Source: Achromobacter sp. Marseille-Q4962 (GTDB lineage: Bacteria; Pseudomonadota; Gammaproteobacteria; Burkholderiales; Burkholderiaceae_B). From it: DNA of 39,029 nucleotides. Position 1 is the stretch's first letter; each line of letters starts with the position of its first letter. Both the position numbers and the translations under genes were made by a program. Shown here one piece after another: positions 1 through 8,082 of the stretch. The DNA lies in the NCBI RefSeq assembly GCF_943737005.1, contig NZ_CALSFU010000029.1, forward strand, positions 1-39,029, given 5' to 3'. The notes below the pieces were generated by a model. That model was not told the origin of the DNA, made no database searches, and saw only the letters and a program-made list of their open reading frames with translations.

Positions 1-31
1 GCCTTTGCCCCGCCGCCCGTGCCCCCGCGCC

Positions 32-232
32 TCAAGCCCGCGCCGGCGCGTAGCCCGCCGCTCGGATCGCGGCCTCCACCTTGTCCGCCTGGTCGGCGCC
101 GCTGACGGTAACGCGGTGCGATTCGAGATCCACCGTCACATGCGCGCCCGGGGCTGCCTCGGCAACCGCCTGGGTAATGGCCCTGACGCAATGGCCGCAG
201 GTCATGTCGGGAACCTGGAAAGCGATAGTCAT
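32..232 (-). CDS. copZ: CopZ-like copper chaperone (HMA domain)
   Basis: This 66-aa protein is a single heavy-metal-associated domain. The metal-binding motif M-T-C-G-H-C puts the two thiolates at residues 12 and 15, and the betaalphabetabetaalphabeta pattern fits the family's usual 65-70 aa. Proteins of this kind bind Cu(I) in the cytoplasm and hand it to a copper P-type ATPase. I chose the ATG at 232 because AGGAG lies 7 nt upstream; an in-frame start further up at 283 would fall on the predicted transcription start. The gene is divergent from cueR and is driven by the CueR-type promoter at 290-320, so copper-induced expression is expected. Its stop lies 31 nt from the window edge, so a downstream partner cannot be seen. 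Confidence 0.92.
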   Translation of the reverse strand: MTIAFQVPDMTCGHCVRAITQAVAEAAPGAHVTVDLESHRVTVSGADQADKVEAAIRAAGYAPARA

Positions 233-289
233 GCTGTTCTCCTGTCGGATATCGGGATAGGCCGCGGAACCTCCGTCAGCCATGGACGC

Positions 290-320
290 AGCTTAAACGT
301 TTCCATGATGGGAAGGTCAA
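290..320 (-). promoter_or_regulatory. CueR-type promoter/operator of copZ
   Basis: On the minus strand a -35 TTGACC (315-320) and a -10 TAAGCT (290-295) are separated by 19 bp. This over-long spacer is the hallmark of MerR-family activated promoters. The spacer carries the CCTTCC...GGAA dyad typical of CueR operators. The predicted start near 283 leaves a leader of about 50 nt before copZ. Confidence 0.9.
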
Positions 321-370
321 GCGTAGAATGAACGGCGCCTTTCCGCCATGAGAACCCTCAAGGAGCGTGC

Positions 371-784
371 ATGAACATCGGCCAGGCCGCCCGGGCGTCG
401 GGCATCTCCGCCAAAATGATCCGCTATTACGAAGGCATCGGCCTGATCGGCCCGGCCTCGCGTTCGGACGCGGGCTACCGCATCTATACCGAGCACGACC
501 TGCACACGCTGCGCTTCGTGCGGCGCGCGCGCGACCTGGGCTTTTCGGTAGAGCAGATGCACGAGCTGCTGGCCCTGTGGCGCGACCGCAGCCGCGCCAG
601 CGCCGACGTCAAGCGCATCGCGCTGGCCCACGTGGACGAATTGGAGCGCAAGGCCCAGGCCCTGCGCGAAATGGCCGACACGCTCAAGCACCTGGCCCGC
701 CACTGTCACGGCGACGCGCGGCCGGACTGCCCCATCCTGGAAAGCCTGGGCAACCCGGGCAACGAAACGCCGCCCTGCCACTAG
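371..784 (+). CDS. cueR: Cu(I)-responsive MerR-family regulator CueR
   Basis: This 137-aa protein has a MerR winged-helix DNA-binding domain at the N-terminus (MNIGQAARASGIS, then KMIRYYEGIGL), a long dimerisation helix (about 80-110) and a metal-binding loop with cysteines at 112 and 120. Serine at position 77 is the residue that distinguishes the monovalent-metal (Cu/Ag/Au) sensors from ZntR-like proteins, which have Cys there. A further Cys-His pair ends the protein, as in other CueR proteins. AAGGAG precedes the ATG. It is divergent from copZ, whose promoter has the 19-bp spacer this protein would unwind. It converges on rlmD with only 11 bp between the stops. Confidence 0.93.
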   Translation: MNIGQAARASGISAKMIRYYEGIGLIGPASRSDAGYRIYTEHDLHTLRFVRRARDLGFSVEQMHELLALWRDRSRASADVKRIALAHVDELERKAQALREMADTLKHLARHCHGDARPDCPILESLGNPGNETPPCH

Positions 785-795
785 GGCCCGCGCGC

Positions 796-2202
796 TCAGG
801 CCGCCGCCGCTTCCTGCGTCTGCGCCTGCGCCGCCGCGGCTTCGGCCTTGAGCCGCGCGCGCTCGCGCACCTCGCGCACGCCCTCGGCATCGAGCGACTC
901 GAACACCGCGATGGATTCCACGTGACCGGTGTGCGGGAACATGTTGATGACGCCCGCGCTCTTCAGCACGTAGCCGCCCTCGTGCACCATGATGGCCGCG
1001 TCGCGCGCCAGGGTCGCCGGGTTACAGGAGACGTACACGATGCGGCGCGGGCGCTCTCCCGGCTCGAGCTGCGAGAGCGCCTGCGCCACGGCCTGCGCGC
1101 CCTCGCGCGGCGGGTCGATCAGCATGCGGTCGAAATAGCCCAGCCCGCGCAGCCACGCCACGTCCACCTCGAACAGGTTCAGCGTGGAAAAGCGGGTGCT
1201 GCCGGCCAGGCCGTGCCGGGCGGCCGCCTCCATGGCGCGGTCGGTGAGCGCCTTGCTGCCTTCCACCCCCACCGCCTCGCGCGCCTGGGTGGCCAGCGGC
1301 AGCGTGAAATTGCCCAGGCCGCAGAACAGGTCGGCCACGCGGTCCTGCGGCTGCACCTCCAGCAGCTTGAGCGCGCGCGACACCATGGCGCGGTTGATGG
1401 CATGGTTGACCTGGGTGAAGTCCGTCGGACGGTACGGCATGCGCAGGCCGAATTCGGGCATGGTGTAGGCCAGCGTGTCGCCGTGCTCGCGCTCCAGCGG
1501 ATGCACGGTGTCGGGGCCCTTGGGCTGCAGCCACCATTGCACGCCGTAGCGCGCGGCGAACTCGCGCAGACAGGCGAGGTCGTGGCCGGTCAGCGGCACC
1601 AGGTGGCGCAGCACCAGGGCCGTGACGCCCTCGCCCAGCGCCACTTCGATCTGCGGCATGCAGTCGGGCGCGGACAGCGAAGCGATCAGCGCGCGCAGCG
1701 GCAGCAGCACGTCGCTCACGTGGCGCGGCAGCACGTGGCATTCGCGCATGTCGGCCACATAGCTGCTCTTGCGTTCATGAAAGCCCACCAGCACCCCGCC
1801 CTTCTTGGGCACCACGCGCACCGACAGGCGGGCGCGGTAGCGGTAGCCCCAGGTGGGCCCGGCCAGCGGCGGCAAGATGCGCGCCGGACGCAGCTTGCCC
1901 ACGTGCCAGAAGGTGTCTTCCAGCGAGCGCTGCTTGATCGCCACCTGCGTGGAAGGCTCCAGGTGCTGCATGGCGCAGCCGCCGCAGACGCCGAAATGCG
2001 GGCAGCGCGGCGCCACCCGCTGCGACGACGGACGCAGGATTTCTTCCACCCTGGCGGTTTCGTAGGAAGGCTTGCGCCGCACCGTGACGGCGCGCACGCG
2101 CTCGCCCGGCAAGGCCCCTTCCACGAATATCACCTTCCCGTCGCGGCGGGCGATGCCCCGGGCTTCCAGGTCCAGGGATTCGATATTCAAAACGTCCGAC
2201 AT
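796..2202 (-). CDS. rlmD: 23S rRNA (uracil-1939-C5)-methyltransferase RlmD
   Basis: This 468-aa SAM-dependent enzyme makes m5U1939 in 23S rRNA. An N-terminal TRAM domain (about 1-60) is followed by iron-sulfur cluster cysteines at 67, 73 and 76 (C-x5-C-x2-C) with a fourth in RECHVL. The Rossmann methyltransferase part has DLFCGLGNF (SAM binding) and DPPREG, and the catalytic cysteine is in [12 protein letters not shown]. coli RlmD is 433 aa; the extra length is an Ala/Gln-rich C-terminal tail. I chose the ATG at 2202 because TRAM homology begins there; the in-frame upstream codons are Arg/Pro-rich and look non-coding. No strong ribosome-binding site is visible. It appears monocistronic and converges on cueR. 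Confidence 0.95.
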   Translation of the reverse strand: MSDVLNIESLDLEARGIARRDGKVIFVEGALPGERVRAVTVRRKPSYETARVEEILRPSSQRVAPRCPHFGVCGGCAMQHLEPSTQVAIKQRSLEDTFWHVGKLRPARILPPLAGPTWGYRYRARLSVRVVPKKGGVLVGFHERKSSYVADMRECHVLPRHVSDVLLPLRALIASLSAPDCMPQIEVALGEGVTALVLRHLVPLTGHDLACLREFAARYGVQWWLQPKGPDTVHPLEREHGDTLAYTMPEFGLRMPYRPTDFTQVNHAINRAMVSRALKLLEVQPQDRVADLFCGLGNFTLPLATQAREAVGVEGSKALTDRAMEAAARHGLAGSTRFSTLNLFEVDVAWLRGLGYFDRMLIDPPREGAQAVAQALSQLEPGERPRRIVYVSCNPATLARDAAIMVHEGGYVLKSAGVINMFPHTGHVESIAVFESLDAEGVREVRERARLKAEAAAAQAQTQEAAAA

Positions 2203-2283
2203 CTCAAAGCAGTCCAGAATTTCAGGCAACCCGCTATTGTAGTGGGAGCGGGGACGCCGCCGGAACGGCACCCGGACCGCGGG

Positions 2284-2331
2284 AAAAAAAGGGCCGCCGG
2301 CGCCCGCCTCGCGGCGGGCCGCCCGCGGCCC
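2284..2331 (-). terminator. Rho-independent terminator after the TorF-family gene
   Basis: Outer arms 2291-2297 and 2325-2331 (GGGCCGC/GCGGCCC) enclose an inner perfect 7-bp stem (2302-2308/2313-2319). On the minus strand the hairpin is followed by seven T (2284-2290). This isolates the porin transcript from rlmD. Confidence 0.85.
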
Positions 2332-2363
2332 AAAGGCCGGCGCTGTCTACGCCGCCACGGATG

Positions 2364-3116
2364 TCAGAAGGTGCGCGACACGGAGAACACCGCGCCCAGC
2401 CGGCCCGACGGGTGGCCGTACTTGGTGGGAAGCCAGTTGTCCTTGGTGGCGCCCACGGCCGCCAGTCCCAGCACCCAGCCCTTGATGTCCTTGGTTACCC
2501 CGAGCTTGTAGTCCACGTAATGGCCGATGGAGTCGCCGTCCATGTCGGTCTGGTTTTTCAGTTTCTGATAGCCCAGGTGCCCGACCAGGCCCCAGCCGTC
2601 GCCCAGGTCGAAGTTGGCGGTGCCGTCCAGGTACCAGGTGCCTTTGCTGTCGGGCGTGCTGAAGAAATCGCTCGGGGTGTAGGAGTACTTCAGCGTGAAG
2701 GCGCCATAGGTCGCGCCCAAGTAGAGGTCGGTGTTGTTGTAGTTGCCGCCCTTGGGAGAACTGGAGCCCGGGTAGTAGTAGTGCAGCACGCCCGCGTCCA
2801 GCGAGAACCCGCCGCCGACCTCGCCCTTCCAGCCGCCGTAGAAGTCCATCTCCAGATTGCCGTCGGTGAAGACGAAGTCGGACACGTTGGAGTTCCAGTT
2901 GCCCAGGTAGAAGCCCGAGCTGTGGGTGAGGTCGAAACCGAGCTGGGCCGCCGGGCGGAAGTCGGTCTGCGAATAACCGCGGAACCGGTAGTCGTTGGTG
3001 ATCGTGGCATTGCCGCTGAGGGAGAAACCGCCGCCCAGGTCGGTGGGCTCGGCATGCGCGAATCCGGCGAAACAAGCGGCAAGCGCAAAGGGCAAGGCTA
3101 GCAGCGTCTTCTTCAT
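2364..3116 (-). CDS. TorF-family putative porin (Gcw_chp/TIGR02001-like)
   Basis: This 250-aa outer-membrane protein has a Sec signal peptide (MKKTLLALPFALAACFAGFAHA, cleaved after AHA). The mature part alternates short hydrophobic/aromatic strands with Gly/Asn/Asp-rich turns and ends in Phe (VSRTF), the usual C-terminal signal for BAM insertion. The strand pattern NATITNDYRFRGYSQTDF is characteristic of the TIGR02001/TorF family. Relatives often sit next to glnK-amtB in beta-proteobacteria, which suggests a role in nitrogen-related uptake (family knowledge from memory). Here the gene stands alone, with its own terminator and a sigma-54-like promoter and NtrC-like site upstream (3218-3289), which fits nitrogen control. 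The solute is unknown. The start is fixed by the signal peptide. Confidence 0.85.
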   Translation of the reverse strand: MKKTLLALPFALAACFAGFAHAEPTDLGGGFSLSGNATITNDYRFRGYSQTDFRPAAQLGFDLTHSSGFYLGNWNSNVSDFVFTDGNLEMDFYGGWKGEVGGGFSLDAGVLHYYYPGSSSPKGGNYNNTDLYLGATYGAFTLKYSYTPSDFFSTPDSKGTWYLDGTANFDLGDGWGLVGHLGYQKLKNQTDMDGDSIGHYVDYKLGVTKDIKGWVLGLAAVGATKDNWLPTKYGHPSGRLGAVFSVSRTF

Positions 3117-3217
3117 GGTGCGATAGTCCTGATCGGATTGGAGTATGGAAGGACGGCCCGCAGGCGCATCCGGCTGGCCGGCGGCGCAGCGGCACTGCGC
3201 CGGCCCGATCCAGTTGA

Positions 3218-3233
3218 AGCAATGTCCATGCCA
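3218..3233 (-). promoter_or_regulatory. Sigma-54 (RpoN) -24/-12 promoter
   Basis: The minus strand reads TGGCATG-GACA-TTGCT, which differs from the RpoN consensus TGGCACG-N4-TTGCW at one position. The invariant GG and GC are exactly 10 nt apart. The predicted start is near 3208, leaving a leader of about 92 nt before the porin ATG at 3116. Confidence 0.75.
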
Positions 3234-3273
3234 GGTTTTCGCACCGCGTCCGGCATCCCGCGCGCCACCGCCG

Positions 3274-3290
3274 CGCACCATTGCGGTGCG
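3274..3290. promoter_or_regulatory. NtrC-like enhancer dyad
   Basis: CGCACC-ATTGC-GGTGCG is a perfect 6-bp inverted repeat with a 5-bp centre, matching the NtrC consensus core GCAC-N7-GTGC. Its centre is about 74 bp upstream of the predicted sigma-54 start, a distance typical for NtrC-class activators. Only one strong site is visible. Confidence 0.6.
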
Positions 3291-3395
3291 CCCCCGCCGG
3301 CCGGCGGGGGCGTGACGGCCCCGTTCCGGGAATCGCGCGCCATGACGGGGCACGAGGCGGCCTGCGGGCGCACCGGGCGGGGGTTCGCCACAACG

Positions 3396-3427
3396 AAAAA
3401 AGCCCCGGCGCCATGGGCGTGCGGGGC
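3396..3427 (-). terminator. Rho-independent terminator of the Spy-like gene
   Basis: The arms GCCCCG/CGGGGC (3402-3407 and 3422-3427) are followed on the minus strand by six T (3396-3401). It lies 60 nt past the stop codon at 3487. Confidence 0.75.
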
Positions 3428-3486
3428 GGGAACTGCCGGCGGGCGCATCCGCGCCGGCCATGACGGCCGGCGCGGACAGCCGCGGA

Positions 3487-4092
3487 TCAGTTGGCGGGCG
3501 GCGGCGGGGGCGCGTCGGCGCCGGGGGTCTTGGCGCGGTGCGCTTCCATCTTGGCGCGGTGCTGCTCCATGCGCGCCTGCCGTTCTTTCAGCATGGTCGC
3601 GATCTGGCCGCGCTGCGTTTCGTTCAGGCTGTCCCAGACGGCCAGCCATTTGTCGCGCACCTGCTTGGCGCGGACGCCGAACGCTTCGCGCTGCTTGTCT
3701 TCCTGGGCCATGAGGGCGCGCGGATCGAGCTTGCCGCTGTCGAGCTGCGCCTTCAGCAGCTCGTGGCGCTCGCCGCCCTGGCGCACGGCGTCGCGCAGTT
3801 CGCGCTGGGCGTCCTGGGCGGCCTTCAGCGCGGCCTGCTGCTTCTCATCGAGCTTGAGCACGCCGATCTGCGCCTTGGACAGGGGGCCCAGGCCCGGGAT
3901 GAACATGCCGTCGCGCATGTCCTGGCGCCAGCCGCGCGGTCCTTTGTGGCCTTGCCCTTCGTGCATGTGGGCCGGCCCGTGCCCCGGCGCCTGGGCGGGC
4001 GGAGCCGCCATCACGGAGCCTGCAAGCAGACCGCTGGCGGCGGCGGCCAGGGTCATGGCGGCCAGATGGGAACGGATAGCGATTCGGGACAT
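3487..4092 (-). CDS. Periplasmic Spy/CpxP-like (LTXXQ-type) protein
   Basis: This 201-aa secreted protein has a signal peptide (residues 1-29, cleaved about VMA-APP). A His/Gly/Pro-rich stretch (GHGPAHMHEGQGHKG) follows, then a highly charged alpha-helical body. Near the C-terminus LNETQRGQI matches the LTxxQ motif of the Spy/CpxP/ZraP family of periplasmic chaperones and metal-stress sensors. The tail is Pro-rich. AGGAG sits 7-8 nt before the ATG at 4092, and a terminator follows. The family assignment rests on the motif and helical composition, so it is moderate; the early His cluster suggests metal binding but does not prove it. Confidence 0.7.
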   Translation of the reverse strand: MSRIAIRSHLAAMTLAAAASGLLAGSVMAAPPAQAPGHGPAHMHEGQGHKGPRGWRQDMRDGMFIPGLGPLSKAQIGVLKLDEKQQAALKAAQDAQRELRDAVRQGGERHELLKAQLDSGKLDPRALMAQEDKQREAFGVRAKQVRDKWLAVWDSLNETQRGQIATMLKERQARMEQHRAKMEAHRAKTPGADAPPPPPAN

Positions 4093-4220
4093 GTAGGTCT
4101 CCTGAAAGTGAAGAAAGCGAAGCCATTGTGCTGGCCGCCCGGTTTCATCCGGGTTTCGCCGGCGCCTTCCATGTTTCAGTCGATTGCGCCCGCCCAAGGC
4201 AGGCCTCGCGCGGCGGCGCC

Positions 4221-4742
4221 TCAAGCCCGCAGCGCGTACATGAGGAAATCGCGCGGCGCGCCGCGCACGATGCGGTACCCCGAGAGCGTACCCTCGCAGC
4301 GCATGCCCAGCCGCTCCAGCACGGCGCGCGAACGGAGATTGGTGTCGAGCACCGTGGCCTGCACCCGCTGCAGGCCACGCTCCTGGAACGCCCAGCGCAG
4401 CACGGCCTGCGCCGCCCGCGTGGCCAAGCCCTGGCCCCAGGCCGCGGGGCTCAGGTCGAACGCCAATTCGGCCCGGCCGTGCTCCAGCGCGACCTCGTTG
4501 AAGCCGATGGTGCCCTCCAGCGCGTCGTCGGCGCGGCGCGCGATGGCCCAGCGCCACGGCCCTTGCGGACCGCCGTAGCCCGCGATGAGCTCCGCCACGC
4601 GCTGCGGCGTCACGCGGGTCCAGCTCGTATCGCGCGTAACGTCGTCGCGGCGCAGGTACTCGTACCAGGCCAGCGCGTCGGTGGGCATGAGCCCGCGCAG
4701 CGCATGGCGGGCGTCGTCGAGGCGGGGCTGTCCGGCGGACAT
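4221..4742 (-). CDS. GNAT-family N-acetyltransferase (RimJ/RimL type)
   Basis: This 173-aa protein has the RimJ/RimL-like layout: an N-terminal LRGLMPTDALAWYEYLRR strand-helix, the acetyl-CoA pyrophosphate loop WGQGLATRAA (R/Q-x-x-G-x-A form) in the middle, and N-L-R-S-R-A-V-L-E-R-L-G-M near residue 140, the common helix that contacts CoA. Such enzymes acetylate the N-terminus of a ribosomal protein or small amines; the substrate cannot be read here. AGGAG lies 7 nt before the ATG. It is 52 nt downstream of the exonuclease gene on the same strand, so it is probably the last gene of the surE-pcm-nlpD-exonuclease operon. Confidence 0.85.
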   Translation of the reverse strand: MSAGQPRLDDARHALRGLMPTDALAWYEYLRRDDVTRDTSWTRVTPQRVAELIAGYGGPQGPWRWAIARRADDALEGTIGFNEVALEHGRAELAFDLSPAAWGQGLATRAAQAVLRWAFQERGLQRVQATVLDTNLRSRAVLERLGMRCEGTLSGYRIVRGAPRDFLMYALRA

Positions 4743-4794
4743 GCTCGCTCCTGTGGCGCGCCGCGGCCCCGCCTGGCGCGGAGCCGGACGCAGG

Positions 4795-5574
4795 TCAGGC
4801 GGCGTCCCAGGCCGCCATGTATTCCTTCCAGTGCGGCGCGCCGCTGGCCGACAGCGTGTCGCGCACCAGCGCGATTTCGCTCTCGTAGGCAGTGCGGTCG
4901 AGTTCGCCGCGCAGGAAGCGGAAACGGCAGTAGACGAGCCAGGTGTTGACCACGTCCGTCTCGCAATAGGCGCGCACCTCGTCGGCGCGGCCCTGGCTCC
5001 AGGCCTCCCAGACCTTGCTGCCGTCCATGCCCAGCTTGCCCGGAAACCCGCAGAGCTTGGCCAGTTCGTCCAGCGGCGCATTGGCGCGCCCGTTGTACTT
5101 GGCCAGCAGGTCCATCAGGTCGAGATGGCGCATGTGGTAGCGCGAGATGTAGTTGTTGAACTTGAAGTCGCGGTCTTCGTCGCCCATGTCCCAGTAGCGG
5201 GGCGCGGGCACGCCATGGATCAGGCTGCGGTAGTGCAGCACCGGCAGGTCGAAACCCGAGCCGTTCCAGCTCACGAGCTTGGGGGTATAGCGTTCGATGG
5301 TCTTGAAGAAGCCCGCGAGCAGCGCCGCTTCCGGGTCGTCGGCCTGGCCCAGCGTCTTGACGCGCAAGCCCTGGTCGTCGCGGAACACGCAGCCGATCAC
5401 GGCGACCTTGTGCAGGTGCAGCGGCAGGAAGTCGTGCCCCACCGCTTCGCGGCGGGCCGCCAGCGCGCGCTCCACCACTTCCGCGTCGGGCACGTCGGCG
5501 CCCCAGCCGTTGAGCTTGCGCAGCCCTTCGGCGTCGGGAATGGTTTCGAGGTCGAAGACCAGGGCGGGCGTCAT
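4795..5574 (-). CDS. PolB-like 3'-5' exonuclease (DEDDy)
   Basis: This 259-aa protein is a stand-alone exonuclease of the PolB exonuclease-domain type. Exo I is FDLETIP (Asp and Glu metal ligands, about 7-9), Exo II is NGSGFDLPVL (about 106-115) and Exo III is Y-C-E-T-D (about 206-210), giving the DEDDy set. No polymerase domain is present. It is expected to degrade single-stranded or mismatched 3' ends; the biological role of the family is not well defined. The ATG at 5574 overlaps the nlpD stop by 4 nt (ATGA), indicating translational coupling. It sits where rpoS is classically found after surE-pcm-nlpD. Confidence 0.88.
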   Translation of the reverse strand: MTPALVFDLETIPDAEGLRKLNGWGADVPDAEVVERALAARREAVGHDFLPLHLHKVAVIGCVFRDDQGLRVKTLGQADDPEAALLAGFFKTIERYTPKLVSWNGSGFDLPVLHYRSLIHGVPAPRYWDMGDEDRDFKFNNYISRYHMRHLDLMDLLAKYNGRANAPLDELAKLCGFPGKLGMDGSKVWEAWSQGRADEVRAYCETDVVNTWLVYCRFRFLRGELDRTAYESEIALVRDTLSASGAPHWKEYMAAWDAA

Positions 5575-6437
5575 CGCGAAGGCAGGTATTGAAGCGGATC
5601 CACGGGCGTGCCCTGGCGCCGGATCTCGAAATGCAGCCGCGGCGAGGTGGTGTCGCTCTGGCCGATTTCGGCGATCTTCGCGCCGCGCTTCACGTTCTGG
5701 CCGGTCTTGACCAGCAGGGAACGGTTGTGCGCGTAGGCGGTGATGAAGCCGTTGTCGTGGTTCACGATGATGAGGTTGCCCAGGCCGCGCACGCCGTTGC
5801 CGCTGTACATGACCTTGCCGTCGGCGGCCGCGAGCACCGGGTCGCCCAGCGCGCCCGCGATGTCGATGCCCTTGGTGTTGTTGTTGAAGCCGGTGATGAT
5901 CTGGCCTTGCGCGGGCCAGCCCCAGTTGACCACGTTGGCGTCGGCCGCGCGCGCGGCCTTGGTTTCCACCGGCGCGGGCGCAACCGGCGCGGCGGGCGTC
6001 TCGGGCGCGGCCGGGGCCGCGGGCGCGGCGGGCGTCTCGGGCTGGTCCAGCGGACGCGGCTGCGGCTTGGCGCTGGACACCGGCGCGGTCTGCGTGCCGC
6101 CGCCCGCGGACGCCGACAGCCGCAGCACCTGGCCCACGGAAATCTGGTTGGGGTCGCTGAGGTTGTTCCAGCGCTTGAGATTCTCGATGTCGACGTTGTT
6201 GGCGCGCGCGATCTTGTACAGCGTGTCGCCGGGCTTCACGACATAGCTGCCGCCCGGCTGCGCCGAGGAAGCGCCCTGGCTTCCGGTCAGGTCGACCACC
6301 GGGGCGCGCGTGCCCTTGGAAGCGCAGCCCGCCAGGATGGCCAGGCTGAGTGCGCCAGCCACGAAAAGCGGGCGGCGCAGGCGCGCAACCTGCGCGCCAG
6401 GATTCATTTCGGTCAGTTGCAACTGCCCGTTGAGCAT
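5571..6437 (-). CDS. nlpD: NlpD-type LysM/M23 lipoprotein (amidase activator)
   Basis: This 288-aa lipoprotein has lipobox LAGC with the lipidated Cys at 38 (28 if translation starts at the internal Met 11), a LysM peptidoglycan-binding domain (about 65-109, YVVKPGDTLYKIA), an Ala/Pro-rich linker with repeated PETPAAP units (about 130-160) and a C-terminal M23/LytM domain (about 180-286). The LytM metal ligands are degenerate: the usual His before GxDI is missing (NNTKGIDI) and the HxH motif is RLH. NlpD is therefore expected to activate a periplasmic amidase during septum splitting, not to cut peptidoglycan itself. AGGAG precedes the ATG at 6437. It lies 17 nt after pcm and overlaps the exonuclease gene. 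Confidence 0.92.
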   Translation of the reverse strand: MLNGQLQLTEMNPGAQVARLRRPLFVAGALSLAILAGCASKGTRAPVVDLTGSQGASSAQPGGSYVVKPGDTLYKIARANNVDIENLKRWNNLSDPNQISVGQVLRLSASAGGGTQTAPVSSAKPQPRPLDQPETPAAPAAPAAPETPAAPVAPAPVETKAARAADANVVNWGWPAQGQIITGFNNNTKGIDIAGALGDPVLAAADGKVMYSGNGVRGLGNLIIVNHDNGFITAYAHNRSLLVKTGQNVKRGAKIAEIGQSDTTSPRLHFEIRRQGTPVDPLQYLPSR

Positions 6438-6454
6438 ACGTTTCTCCTGTTTGC

Positions 6455-7339
6455 TCAAGATTGTATTCCGGCCCGTAGCGGCACAAAGCGCACGGCCTCT
6501 AACTCTGTACGTTTCCAGCTTGCGGCGCCGGTGCGCTCGATAAGCACCAGCCTCTGGGACGCTCCGCCTTCGGGCGCGATCAGTCGTCCGCCCGGCGCGA
6601 GCTGCGTGAGCAGGGCCTGCGGAATCGCAAGGCCCGCGGCAGCCACAACAATAGCATCGAAAGGCGCCACGCCGGGCAGGCCCAGCGTGCCGTCGCCGTA
6701 GATGAGGCGGATGCGCGTGGTGAGCCGCAGCGCGCGCAGATGCTCGCGCGCCAGCTCGTAGAGCCCGCGGATGCGTTCGATGGCATGCACCTCGCGCACG
6801 AACTGCGCCAGCACCGCAGCCTGGTAGCCGCAGCCCGCGCCGACCTCGAGCACGCGCGTGGGCGTGCGGTCTTCGCACACCGCGGAGATCATGCGCGCCA
6901 CCACCCAGGGCTGGGAAATGGTTTGCGAATGGCCGATGGGCAGCGCCGCGTCTTCGTAGGCCCGGCTGGCCAGCGCCTCGTCCACGAACAGGTGGCGCGG
7001 CACCGCCGCCATGGCGTTGAGCACGCGCTCGTCGGTAATGCCCTGGCTGCGCAGGCGCTGCACCATGGCCTGGCGCAGGCGGTCGGAGTTCAGGCCCAGG
7101 TTGCCCGCCGATGCGGGCGCGGGCGCCTGCGCCTGGCGCGGCAGCGTGGCCGCCGAGACGCGCGTGTTGCTGTTGGCCGGCGTGATGCCCGGGCCGAGTT
7201 CGCCCGAGCCGTGCCGCGCCGCGCGCGGGCGCCCTGGCGCGCCGTGGGAGGCGCCTGGCTGGCTGACGCGGCGGCTCGCGGAAGCGCCTTCGTGCGGCGC
7301 GCTGCGGTATTCGCCCTTGGGGCGGCCGGGCGGTTTCAT
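6455..7339 (-). CDS. pcm: Protein-L-isoaspartate O-methyltransferase with N-terminal extension
   Basis: The C-terminal ~215 residues are a PCMT domain that methylates L-isoaspartyl residues in damaged proteins. [29 protein letters not shown] and the SAM motif [11 protein letters not shown] are all in order. The first ~80 residues are Pro/Ala/Gly/Arg-rich and of low complexity, and are absent from the ~210-aa E. coli enzyme. The ATG at 7339 overlaps the surE stop (ATGA), so this start and hence the extension are plausible, though a later start cannot be excluded. It is part of the surE-pcm-nlpD operon. Confidence 0.9.
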   Translation of the reverse strand: MKPPGRPKGEYRSAPHEGASASRRVSQPGASHGAPGRPRAARHGSGELGPGITPANSNTRVSAATLPRQAQAPAPASAGNLGLNSDRLRQAMVQRLRSQGITDERVLNAMAAVPRHLFVDEALASRAYEDAALPIGHSQTISQPWVVARMISAVCEDRTPTRVLEVGAGCGYQAAVLAQFVREVHAIERIRGLYELAREHLRALRLTTRIRLIYGDGTLGLPGVAPFDAIVVAAAGLAIPQALLTQLAPGGRLIAPEGGASQRLVLIERTGAASWKRTELEAVRFVPLRAGIQS

Positions 7340-8082
7340 AGCGGCTCCGCCCAGGCCCGGATTTCGTCGAGCTGGCTGTGCTGGGTGAGGTCGAGCCGCA
7401 GGGGCGTGATGGAAACCGCCCCTTGCGACACGGCGTGGAAATCGGTGCCCGGCGCGGCGTCGGCGGCCAGGCCGACCGGCCCGATCCAGTACACCGGATC
7501 GCCATAGGGCGTGGTGGTGCGCACCACCGGCTCGGACGGATGGCGCTTGCCCAGCCGCGTGACTTCGAAACCGCGCATGTCCTCGAAGCGGCGGCTGGGA
7601 ATGTTGACGTTGAGCAGCACCGGCGCGGCCAGGGGTTGCGCGAGCTGGCGTTCGACCACCAGGCGCGCGGCGCGCGCGGCCGACTCGATGTGCTCCCAAC
7701 CCTTTTCGGCCAGGGAGAAGGCGATGGCGGGAATGCCGAACAGGTAGCCTTCGCTGGCCGCGGCCACGGTGCCCGAATAGAGCGTGTCGTCGCCCATGTT
7801 GGCCCCGTTGTTGATGCCCGAGACGACGAGGTCGGGCCGCGCGTCCATGAGGCCGGTGAGCGCCACGTGCACGCAGTCGGAGGGCGTGCCGTTGACGGCG
7901 ATGAAGCCGTTGGAGGCGGTGCGCACCGACAGCGGGCGGTTCAGCGTGAGGGAATTGGACGCGCCGCTGTGGTTGGTTTCGGGCGCGACGACGGTGAGAT
8001 CGCCCAGCCCCTTCAGGGCCTCGACCAGCGCTTCGAGCCCGGGAGCGGTGTATCCATCATCGTTCGAAACCAGAATTCGCAT
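7336..8082 (-). CDS. surE: 5'/3'-nucleotidase SurE
   Basis: This 248-aa metal-dependent phosphatase acts on nucleoside monophosphates and short polyphosphates. The N-terminal [11 protein letters not shown] carries the two Asp ligands (8 and 9). [14 protein letters not shown] gives the Ser ligand, and [22 protein letters not shown] is the family signature. The length is the usual ~250 aa. It is the first gene of the operon running toward 4221 and overlaps pcm by 4 nt. The ATG is at 8082. Upstream is a 179-bp divergent spacer shared with plsY. Confidence 0.95.
   Translation of the reverse strand: MRILVSNDDGYTAPGLEALVEALKGLGDLTVVAPETNHSGASNSLTLNRPLSVRTASNGFIAVNGTPSDCVHVALTGLMDARPDLVVSGINNGANMGDDTLYSGTVAAASEGYLFGIPAIAFSLAEKGWEHIESAARAARLVVERQLAQPLAAPVLLNVNIPSRRFEDMRGFEVTRLGKRHPSEPVVRTTTPYGDPVYWIGPVGLAADAAPGTDFHAVSQGAVSITPLRLDLTQHSQLDEIRAWAEPL

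Larger units (their letters stand above)
3117..3486. other. Regulatory intergenic region upstream of the porin gene
   Basis: This 370-bp gap has no convincing gene. It holds, from left to right, the porin leader, a sigma-54-type promoter (3218-3233), an NtrC-like dyad (3274-3290) and the terminator of the neighbouring gene (3396-3427). Several open frames cross it but have no ribosome-binding site or recognisable protein. Confidence 0.7.

Noticed and set aside
2236..2241. TACAAT as the -10 box of rlmD
   Set aside because: The position is suitable but no -35-like hexamer lies 16-18 bp upstream, so it is too weak to list.
367..2511. Plus-strand open frame running over cueR, rlmD and beyond
   Set aside because: It is out of frame with cueR and antisense to rlmD; both of those have complete catalytic or metal-binding motifs.
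4138..4153. Hairpin CCCGG-N6-CCGGG between the GNAT gene and the Spy-like gene as a terminator
   Set aside because: The stem is only 5 bp and there is no T tract on the minus strand.
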